Program-made: the position numbers and the translations under genes
Part shown: positions 1 through 4,524 of the stretch, piece by piece
Numbering within the stretch: the stretch's first letter is position 1
Layout of the letters: the number at the start of each line of letters is the position of its first letter
Source: Spyradomonas excrementavium
Lineage (GTDB): Bacteria; Cyanobacteriota; Vampirovibrionia; Gastranaerophilales; Gastranaerophilaceae
Assembly (NCBI GenBank): GCA_018714005.1
Contig: DVOA01000085.1
Location: 1 to 10,660, forward strand
Direction: 5' to 3'
Length of the DNA: 10,660 nucleotides
Notes under the pieces: model-generated
Told to the model about the DNA's origin: nothing
The model's database searches: none
What the model saw: only the letters and a program-made list of their open reading frames with translations

Positions 1-813
1 TCATACTCTTTTATGGGGGAAAACAATAATTCCGCACAACCCTTTTTTGCGCTGGAAATTCCTTATGCAAAGGACAATTTCTATCCGGATTATATTAACG
101 AAGCTTTCGGCACAGAAGATTTTTATGAAAAATTAAAAATTGCGCTGAATTCCGGCGCTGATATGGTTTCTGTAAAATTCAATGCTGATGAAAGCTCGCT
201 TGAAGCGCTTTGTGAAGAAATTCCCTCAATAATCGCCCAAATTGAGGCTTTTTCATCAAAACCAATGATTTACAGGGGCGCAAATAATACTGAAATTGAT
301 AAAATTCTTCTCCCTAAAATCGCTGAATCAGCGAAAAAACAGTCAATTATCTCTTTTGCTGACGAAACAAACTACGAGGAAATTGTTCCTCCCGTTGTGA
401 ATGCCGGTCATTGCCTGGTTTTGCGCACTCCGATTGACATAAACCTTGCAAAAGAGCTGAATATCCTCACAATCGACAAAAACCTGCTTCCTGACAGGAT
501 TTTAATTGATCCTGATATGGGCGGGCTGGGCTACGGGCTTGAATATGGCTACAGCATAGTCGAAAAAATTAAACAGGCGGGCTTTGACGGCGATACAATG
601 CTCAATATGCCGATAATCGCCTTTATCGGGGAAGAAACCTGCAAGGCAAAAGAGGCAAAAAGCGAAAAATTTGATGAAAATTGGGGAATCTACGAAGAGC
701 GGGCCGCAATGTGGGAAATTTCTGCGGCCTCGGCAATGATTTGTGCGGGGGTAAACCTGCTGGTTCTCTGGAATCCTGAAACTATAAAAACGCTGAAAGG
801 GTTGATAAAATGA
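1..813 (+). CDS. acsD: Corrinoid iron-sulfur protein small (delta) subunit, 5' end outside the window
   Basis: This is the small subunit of the corrinoid iron-sulfur protein (CFeSP; AcsD/CdhD). With AcsC it holds the cobalamin that shuttles a methyl group between methyltetrahydrofolate and acetyl-CoA synthase in the cytoplasm. Counting codons from base 1, family blocks include TPIDINLAKEL (from about 143), DPDMGGLGYGLEYGY (about 170), GEETC followed by KEA (about 210), and a C-terminal WEISAAS...AGVNLLVLWNPE segment. An ATG at position 13 exists but has no Shine-Dalgarno in front. The frame is open to base 1, and the preceding residues SYSF plus MGE match the family's internal 'PF..F.GE' block before 'P.FALE'. 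The true start therefore probably lies upstream, with a few tens of residues missing. The stop TGA overlaps the acsC start (ATGA), which indicates translational coupling. Family call is confident; the physiological role is inferred. Confidence 0.9.
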   Translation, partial: SYSFMGENNNSAQPFFALEIPYAKDNFYPDYINEAFGTEDFYEKLKIALNSGADMVSVKFNADESSLEALCEEIPSIIAQIEAFSSKPMIYRGANNTEIDKILLPKIAESAKKQSIISFADETNYEEIVPPVVNAGHCLVLRTPIDINLAKELNILTIDKNLLPDRILIDPDMGGLGYGLEYGYSIVEKIKQAGFDGDTMLNMPIIAFIGEETCKAKEAKSEKFDENWGIYEERAAMWEISAASAMICAGVNLLVLWNPETIKTLKGLIK

Positions 814-2027
814 GCTTGACCGGTATGCAAATTTTTAAATACCTCCCTGCCGCAAAAAAATCCGAAGGCACAAATTGCAAAAAATGCGGCTGCCCGACCT
901 GCATGGCGTTTGCACTGAAGCTTGCAAAACAGCAAATCAGCGTTGAAAAATGCCCTTTTGCTCCGGCAGAGCTGGTTGAGCAGTGTAAAGAATGCTCCAA
1001 AACCCAGCAGCATGAAATTCAGCTCTCAAAAGACTGCAAAGTGGGCGGGGAAACCGTTATGTTCAGGCATGAAAAAACATTTGTGAATCCTGCTGCTATT
1101 TTTGTAAAACTCGACCCTGATTCGGCTGATTTTGAGAAAACTTTTGAAAAAATCAGGAAATATTCTATTGAGCGCGTCGGAGAAACCTTTAAAATCAACG
1201 GAATCTATTTAACCGGCGAAAATCCGGGCATAGAAAAAGAAATAACCGGCGCCGGATTTGCTCTTTTGAAAGAAAATGACGCTCGTATCGTCAGAGGAGC
1301 GAATCTTCAAGAACTTGCCTGCAATTCTATGAACAAAATCAATCAGGGCGAAAATCAGCTTCTTTTAATGCCTGAAATCAAGGAATTTAGCGTTCAAAAA
1401 ATCCTCGAAACCTTTACACAGATAAGAAGAAAGGCGATTCTTGACCGTTATGAGCCTTTTACTTATCCTGTGATTGCTGATTTGCCTCATTTTGATGATG
1501 TTTATAAAATCTGCGCTCTTGCGTCCATGCTGATTTGCCGTTATGCAAGCATTATTGTGCTCGATACTTTTAATGAAGCGCTTCTTGCGTCTTTGTTTAC
1601 GCTGAGGCAAAATATCTACACAAATCCGCAAAAACCGCTCCAGGTCGAGTCTAAAGTGTATGAATTTAACGAACCGGACGAAAATTCCGTGGTTTTGATG
1701 ACGACGAACTTTGCGCTGACCTATTTTGCTGTTGCGGGCGAGCTGGAATCGATGCCTTTTGGCTCTTACCTTGTTGTTACGCCATCTGACGGCATGAGCG
1801 TGCTTACGGCATGGTCAGCTGATAAATTTAATGCGGAAATTGTTGCAAAAATGCTGAAAAAGGTCGATTTGGCGTCCAAAATTAAGACGAGAAAAATTAT
1901 TATCCCCGGACTTCTTGCCCACATGAAAGAGGAACTCGAAGAAGCGCTGCCCGAATGGGAAATTGTTGTCGGCACAATTGAGGCTTTCGGGCTTTATGAT
2001 TTTATAAAAAATAATGCGCTAAATTAG
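810..2027 (+). CDS. acsC: Corrinoid iron-sulfur protein large (gamma) subunit
   Basis: This is the large CFeSP subunit. It carries a [4Fe-4S] cluster that reductively reactivates the cobalamin, and most of the corrinoid site. The N-terminus has C23-x2-C26-x4-C31-x16-C48, the AcsC/CdhE cluster pattern, preceded by the family start 'MSLTGMQIFKYLP'. A TIM-barrel-like middle follows (roughly residues 90-320). The C-terminal cobalamin-binding domain shows SVLTAWSADKF (330-340), IIIPGLLA (363-370) and a final EWEIVVGTIEA block. At 405 residues it is somewhat shorter than the roughly 440-450 typical of acetogens. The start is fixed by the 4-bp overlap with acsD and a GAAAGGG ribosome-binding site about 8 nt upstream. 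No acsA, acsB, acsE or metE-like gene is visible, so it is unknown whether this CFeSP serves acetyl-CoA synthesis, acetyl-CoA cleavage or methionine formation. Confidence 0.93.
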   Translation: MSLTGMQIFKYLPAAKKSEGTNCKKCGCPTCMAFALKLAKQQISVEKCPFAPAELVEQCKECSKTQQHEIQLSKDCKVGGETVMFRHEKTFVNPAAIFVKLDPDSADFEKTFEKIRKYSIERVGETFKINGIYLTGENPGIEKEITGAGFALLKENDARIVRGANLQELACNSMNKINQGENQLLLMPEIKEFSVQKILETFTQIRRKAILDRYEPFTYPVIADLPHFDDVYKICALASMLICRYASIIVLDTFNEALLASLFTLRQNIYTNPQKPLQVESKVYEFNEPDENSVVLMTTNFALTYFAVAGELESMPFGSYLVVTPSDGMSVLTAWSADKFNAEIVAKMLKKVDLASKIKTRKIIIPGLLAHMKEELEEALPEWEIVVGTIEAFGLYDFIKNNALN

Positions 2028-2087
2028 CGTTATTGCCGGGTTTTTGCCGTTTGTAAAGTTTTTGTAATGTTTAATAAATCAAAAGTG

Positions 2088-2115
2088 TTGACATTTTTTA
2101 TTATGGTGTCATAAT
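2088..2115 (+). promoter_or_regulatory. Strong sigma-70-type promoter of the candidate small RNA
   Basis: A perfect -35 box TTGACA (2088-2093) lies 16 bp before CATAAT (2110-2115), which matches five of six bases of the -10 consensus. Transcription would start near 2122. No protein gene starts before the terminator at 2229-2253, so the promoter appears to serve a short non-coding transcript. The boxes are read directly; activity is inferred. Confidence 0.65.
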
Positions 2116-2118
2116 AAA
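2097..2118. promoter_or_regulatory. Perfect 9-bp inverted repeat over the -10 box, operator-like
   Basis: Arms TTTATTATG and CATAATAAA are exact reverse complements separated by GTGT. The right arm contains the -10 hexamer of the promoter at 2088-2115. A dimeric repressor bound here would block RNA polymerase. The TGACA/TGTCA pair (2089-2093 and 2107-2111) adds a second, shorter inverted repeat using the -35 box. No known operator consensus is recognised, so the regulator is unknown. A+T-rich palindromes also arise by chance, though 9 perfect pairs exactly over a -10 box is suggestive. Confidence 0.45.
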
Positions 2119-2121
2119 TAA

Positions 2122-2253
2122 GTAAGGTTTAAGTGTAGTCGAAACACTAAATAACATTAATAACCCCGAACACATATAAACTCCTAAATAATAAACACAA
2201 AAGAGACCATTAGGATGCAGAAAACAAACCACTCAATCGAGTGGCTTTTTTTT
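2122..2253 (+). ncRNA. Candidate small regulatory RNA, about 130 nt
   Basis: The interval runs from the predicted start of a strong promoter to a strong intrinsic terminator and has no credible reading frame. The 5' part can form a small hairpin (AGTGT 2132-2136 with ACACT 2144-2148). The middle is A-rich and probably unstructured, with two C-rich patches, ACCCCG near 2162-2167 and CTCCT at 2181-2185. CTCCT is complementary to an AGGAG Shine-Dalgarno, as in many trans-acting sRNAs that block translation. It does not resemble 6S, SRP, tmRNA or RNase P RNA. It could instead be a 3'-end fragment of the acs transcript or an attenuated leader of the gene at 2449. Confidence 0.45.
2229..2253 (+). 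terminator. Intrinsic terminator
   Basis: A perfect 6-bp stem, CCACTC with GAGTGG around an AATC loop (2229-2244), is followed by C and eight T's (2246-2253). It would end the candidate small RNA and any read-through from acsC, and it separates both from the downstream operon. Confidence 0.85.
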
Positions 2254-2309
2254 ACTTAATATGTAATTATTACGTAAACGGGTAAAAATTTGATTTAATA
2301 AGTGTTAAA

Positions 2310-2337
2310 TTTACAATAATCGAGGGCTTCTTATACT
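2310..2337 (+). promoter_or_regulatory. Probable promoter of the 2449-3296 operon
   Basis: TTTACA (2310-2315) and TATACT (2332-2337) each match five of six consensus bases and are 16 bp apart. The predicted start near 2344 leaves an A+T-rich leader of about 105 nt. The promoter lies after the terminator at 2229-2253, so the operon needs its own start. The leader shows only short weak repeats, such as ATTAAA (2392-2397) with TTTAAT (2405-2410), and no recognised riboswitch. Confidence 0.5.
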
Positions 2338-2448
2338 TTTGTATGGCTCTTTGTTTCAAAAATCCTATAAAAAGATGATTATGTCTTAAATATTAAATGA
2401 TATCTTTAATGAATAAATCTGGAACAACTATTCAGGAAAGGAAATGTA

Positions 2449-2925
2449 ATGGATAAAATCAGTATCGCTAAGGTGTCCCAAAATATTTTTAAACCCCGTT
2501 CAACAGAAAACAATCAATCAGCAGCCCACACTTCAAACCCTTTTGGTATAAACTTTAAAGGCAATGTTCTGGCTGCGGATGTTTTTGAATCCTCTGCACC
2601 GAAAGAATCAAATGGTTCTAATAACCCGTTTGCTGCCGCAGGACAAAAATCAAAGCTCTTTGCAAGTGCAATTGTCGGCGGAATCAACTCTTTTAACGAA
2701 GCTTTCAAATCCAGAATGAATGCGGTTATCTCTTTTGGACGCAAAGTTAGAGATAATATCGCGCAATCCTGGGAAACAGCTAAAAATACGGAAATCAGCT
2801 TTGATGTAAAAGGTCTTGCTGAAAGCATTTCTAATAAATTTAACAATCCGTACAGCGTCAACAATCTTGCAAAACGGCCCGTTGCGGATTTGGAATCAAT
2901 GTTAAAACAAGAATTGGAGGCGTAG
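2449..2925 (+). CDS. Gastranaerophilales-type small protein with NPF/FKGN motif, function unknown
   Basis: This 158-residue protein matches no family I can name. Its N-terminus (1-29) is polar and Ser/Asn-rich. The motif NPFGINFKGNVLAADVFE follows at residues 30-47; I recall it near the N-terminus of many otherwise unrelated Gastranaerophilales proteins, so it may be a lineage-specific sorting or docking tag. A second NPF occurs at about residue 59. The rest is predicted mostly alpha-helical, with an amphipathic stretch from about 70 to 115, and ends in a charged PVADLESMLKQELEA tail. There is no signal peptide, membrane segment or cysteine. The start is well supported: AGGAAAGGA sits 6 nt before the ATG. 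It is the first gene of a two-gene operon; its stop is 8 bp before the next start. Confidence 0.75.
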   Translation: MDKISIAKVSQNIFKPRSTENNQSAAHTSNPFGINFKGNVLAADVFESSAPKESNGSNNPFAAAGQKSKLFASAIVGGINSFNEAFKSRMNAVISFGRKVRDNIAQSWETAKNTEISFDVKGLAESISNKFNNPYSVNNLAKRPVADLESMLKQELEA

Positions 2926-2933
2926 GAGAAGCA

Positions 2934-3296
2934 ATGAATCAGGACAGAATTTCTAATATTATTGAAGCACTCGGCAAACATAGCGATGAAGATTCAATCA
3001 GAGTATTGAATGAAATCGGCACAAACTCATCAATCGATGAAATCAGAGAAAAAACAGCTCATGCTTTAATCAGAAAAAATTCCCCCGAGGCATTGCGTCT
3101 TGTAGTTGCGTCGGAAGGCAAAGGAATCAACGATATGAGCGCCAGAGTTGCAATGAGCTCTATCAATGAAATCCTTGAAATGGAAGACAAATCAAAAGTT
3201 CTCGAGGTTCTCGACGAAACTCTTGAAAACTCCCAGATTCAGCAGGTAAAAGATACTGCACGCTCTGTAAAAACGCTGATTACTTATTCTGTGTAG
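2934..3296 (+). CDS. Small HEAT-like helical-repeat protein, function unknown
   Basis: This 120-residue soluble protein appears all-helical. The pattern 'D-x-IR-x-x-x-A-x-AL' (SIDEIREKTAHALIRKNSPEAL, here described rather than aligned) resembles a HEAT or PBS-lyase-type repeat, and the spacing suggests three to four short helical pairs. Such folds usually bind protein partners. There is no signal peptide, cysteine or catalytic motif. AGGAG (2924-2928), which overlaps the stop of the preceding gene, is a good ribosome-binding site 5 nt before the ATG. The two genes are probably translationally coupled and may act together. The operon ends at the terminator starting at 3320. HEAT-like assignment is by eye only. 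Confidence 0.75.
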   Translation: MNQDRISNIIEALGKHSDEDSIRVLNEIGTNSSIDEIREKTAHALIRKNSPEALRLVVASEGKGINDMSARVAMSSINEILEMEDKSKVLEVLDETLENSQIQQVKDTARSVKTLITYSV

Positions 3297-3319
3297 TCAG
3301 TTTAACAAAAAATAAGCCT

Positions 3320-3354
3320 AAAAAGTCCGGTAAAAAGCCGGACTTTTTATTTTT
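3320..3354. terminator. Bidirectional intrinsic terminator between convergent genes
   Basis: AAAAAGTCCGG (3320-3330) pairs perfectly with CCGGACTTTTT (3338-3348) around a 7-nt loop, followed by a T-rich run. The A-rich left arm makes it work on the minus strand as well. It serves the operon ending at 3296 and overlaps the stop codon of the minus-strand alkD-like gene (3347-3349). Confidence 0.85.
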
Positions 3355-4036
3355 TCATATAATATTGCCTCAGCCCGGGCGAAAGGCGTTCAATTGCGTA
3401 TCTTAGCGCTGTTCTGGGCATTGTTTTGCAGTGTTTGTCTAAAAATCCGAGTAAAACCGCCTCATCTTGTTTTCCTGCCTCTCGGAGCATCCAGCCCACG
3501 GCCTTGTGCATTAAATCATGCCTGTGCGTAAGGAATTTTTCGCATAAGTCAAGAAGCAGAGCGTATTCTTTTGTTTTTACAATGCTCCATTGCGCTACAA
3601 CCGCAATCCTTTCTGACCAGAGGTGATTTGATTCGGCTAGTTTTTTTATAATTTCCGGGTTTTTCGTTTTTATGTAGTGCGCGCCGATGATTTTGTGCGC
3701 TGTATTGTCGACTAAATCCCAGTTGTTGATGTTTTTTGTGTTTTTCAGGTAAAGATTTACAATTTCTTCTTTTCTGTCCGTTTTTTCGTAAATAAAAACC
3801 ATCATAAGCAGCGCACAGAGGCGAATTTCGTGGTATGGATTGTCCAGCATGCTCTGGATTTCGGTTAAGGGCGTGGTTTTGTAATATTTTTTTGCAATTT
3901 CTCTTGTTTTTGGCGCACGAATCCCGAGGAATTTGTCGCCCTCGCCGTATTGCCCTTTTCCTGTTTTAAAAAAGCGCATTAAGTGCTGTGCCAGTTCGTC
4001 GTTTTTTAATTTTAAGAGTTCTTGTGCTGCGTTCAT
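3347..4036 (-). CDS. AlkD-like DNA alkylation repair glycosylase (HEAT-repeat fold)
   Basis: This 229-residue protein belongs to the DNA_alkylation family (AlkC/AlkD). The family excises alkylated purines such as 3-methyladenine and 7-methylguanine using a HEAT-like solenoid. Family blocks are RFFKTGKGQYGEGDKFLGIR (21-40), the NNWDLVDN block at 104-111, WSERIAVV (140-147) and VGWMLREAGK (180-189). By spacing, W106, D110, R143 and W182 correspond to the Bacillus cereus AlkD active-site residues W109, D113, R148 and W187, so it looks catalytically intact. Its length is close to AlkD (237). No good Shine-Dalgarno precedes the ATG. An upstream ATG-GAT-ATG-TAA mini-frame ends exactly at the start codon, so initiation may be weak or coupled. 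No convincing promoter is seen in 4037-4110. Confidence 0.93.
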   Translation of the reverse strand: MNAAQELLKLKNDELAQHLMRFFKTGKGQYGEGDKFLGIRAPKTREIAKKYYKTTPLTEIQSMLDNPYHEIRLCALLMMVFIYEKTDRKEEIVNLYLKNTKNINNWDLVDNTAHKIIGAHYIKTKNPEIIKKLAESNHLWSERIAVVAQWSIVKTKEYALLLDLCEKFLTHRHDLMHKAVGWMLREAGKQDEAVLLGFLDKHCKTMPRTALRYAIERLSPGLRQYYMKK

Positions 4037-4104
4037 TTACATATCCATTACTAAAAAGTGTCCGGTAGTGCGAAATATGCGTATTGGTAAATTCTATTGG
4101 GTTT

Positions 4105-4158
4105 CCGGAGTATTAAAAAAGAGCCCGAAAGCCCTAAATATGGGCGTTGAGAGGCTCG
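4105..4158. repeat. Direct repeat copy 1: tRNA-Val 3' end plus terminator
   Basis: This 54-bp stretch repeats 4261-4314 with a period of about 155 bp. A 23-bp block (4136-4158) is identical to 4292-4314; it contains the last 18 bases of tRNA-Val, the discriminator position and flank. A 15-bp block (4112-4126 and 4267-4281) is also identical. The hairpin between them has diverged. No 5' tRNA half is attached here, so this is a tRNA fragment rather than a second gene. Confidence 0.85.
4112..4135 (-). terminator. Second, diverged terminator downstream of tRNA-Val
   Basis: Read on the minus strand, AGGGCT pairs with GGCTCT (two G-U pairs) around a TTCG tetraloop and is followed by a run of five to six T's. 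It is the copy of the terminator at 4268-4290 but with changed stem and loop. The changes keep pairing, which suggests the hairpin is maintained. Confidence 0.6.
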
Positions 4159-4260
4159 CTTGAGTCGTAGGCGAGGTAACCCGAGCCGTACGAATCAGGA
4201 TACCCGAACGGGTAGAACGCGGTTAGATGCGACAACGAGAGCATCTTACAGTTTGAGCCT
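4159..4260 (-). other. G+C-rich structured spacer between the two tRNA-end repeats
   Basis: This segment is visibly richer in G+C than the surrounding genes and full of inverted repeats: AGATGC 4225-4230 with GCATCT 4241-4246; TACCC 4201-4205 with GGGTA 4210-4214; and CGAGCC 4182-4187 with GGCTCG 4153-4158, the last lying in the tRNA-derived repeat. Followed by a terminator on the minus strand, it could be a structured RNA processed from the tRNA transcript. A 44-codon minus-strand frame (4134-4268) crosses it, but its codon use is unlike the neighbouring genes and it has no ribosome-binding site. The layout recalls the rtT repeats downstream of Escherichia coli tyrT, which also carry the tRNA 3' end. 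Function unknown. Confidence 0.4.
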
Positions 4261-4314
4261 CCGAGCATTAAAAAAGAGCCCTAAGGCTCTAAAATATGGG
4301 CGTTGAGAGGCTCG
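4261..4314. repeat. Direct repeat copy 2: terminator plus 3' end of the intact tRNA-Val
   Basis: This is the partner of the repeat at 4105-4158. It overlaps the acceptor and T-arm 3' sequence of the functional tRNA-Val gene and its terminator. Identity stops inside the T loop at 4314. Confidence 0.85.
4268..4290 (-). terminator. Intrinsic terminator of tRNA-Val
   Basis: On the minus strand a perfect 6-bp stem, AGAGCC with GGCTCT around TTAG, is followed by T's. It starts about 7 bp after the tRNA 3' end. Confidence 0.8.
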
Positions 4315-4369
4315 AACTCCCGACATCTTCCTTGTAAGGGAAGCGCTCTACCAACTGAGCTAAACGCCC
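4297..4369 (-). tRNA. tRNA-Val (anticodon UAC)
   Basis: A complete cloverleaf reads on the minus strand. The acceptor GGGCGTT pairs with AACGCCC and the discriminator is A. The D stem is GCTC/GAGC, and the anticodon stem CTTCC/GGAAG encloses loop CTTACAA with anticodon TAC. A 5-nt variable region follows, and the T stem GGGAG/CTCTC (one G-U) has loop TTCGAGC. It is 73 nt including the discriminator, and CCA is not encoded. A promoter lies about 105-135 bp upstream and an intrinsic terminator just downstream. UAC reads GUA and, by wobble, other Val codons. Confidence 0.97.
4359..4369. repeat. 11-bp direct repeat copy at the tRNA-Val 5' end
   Basis: The first 11 bases of the tRNA, GGGCGTTTAGC on the minus strand, recur exactly at 4446-4456, 87 bp upstream. 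The same sequence opens the intact gene here. Confidence 0.8.
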
Positions 4370-4476
4370 TAAAACTATTTAATTTTCACGCGCTTCCCTC
4401 GTGGAAGCTTTATCATATACGCGGGATTATCCCCGCCACACCCCGGCTAAACGCCCGAATCAACTGGTGTATAACT
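4370..4476 (-). other. Structured leader between the tRNA-Val promoter and the tRNA
   Basis: Roughly 100 nt would be transcribed before the mature tRNA. On either strand it holds a hairpin GCGGG 4421-4425 with CCCGC 4432-4436, and another of GCTTCC 4392-4397 with GGAAGC 4403-4408. The second shares GCTTCCC with the anticodon stem of tRNA-Val itself. An 11-bp copy of the tRNA 5' end lies at 4446-4456. No complete second cloverleaf can be drawn. It may be a degraded tandem tRNA copy, a REP-like palindromic insertion or a processing signal. Confidence 0.4.
4446..4456. repeat. 11-bp direct repeat copy upstream of tRNA-Val
   Basis: GGGCGTTTAGC (minus strand) is identical to the first 11 nt of tRNA-Val at 4359-4369. 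Between the two copies lies the hairpin-rich segment. The arrangement resembles either a tandem duplication remnant or a long target-site duplication. Confidence 0.7.
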
Positions 4477-4504
4477 ATATTACTAAATAAATGTTTTCTG
4501 TCAA
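4477..4504 (-). promoter_or_regulatory. Probable promoter of tRNA-Val
   Basis: On the minus strand a perfect TTGACA (4504-4499) is followed after 16 bp by TAATAT (4482-4477); TATAGT three bases further on is an alternative -10. It lies about 20 bp after the stop of the TPR gene. No terminator separates the two, so the tRNA may also receive read-through transcription. Confidence 0.55.
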
Positions 4505-4524
4505 TAAGGTTTTTGGGCATGGAA

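Noticed and set aside
2016..2030. Small hairpin CGCTA/TAGCG at the acsC stop as a terminator
   Set aside because: The stem is short and no T-run follows directly, so intrinsic termination is not supported.
2215..2259. A 14-codon frame (ATG 2215 to TAA 2257-2259) in the candidate small RNA
   Set aside because: It reads straight through the terminator hairpin and T-run, the ribosome-binding site would be too close, and the peptide simply reflects the terminator sequence.
2263..2273. Palindrome GTAATTATTAC upstream of the 2449 operon
   Set aside because: It is a short A+T-rich inverted repeat more than 35 bp from the proposed -35 box; such sequences are common by chance here.
4370..4456. A second tRNA gene upstream of tRNA-Val
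   Set aside because: Only the first 11 bases match; no complete D, anticodon and T arms can be drawn, so it is at best a remnant.
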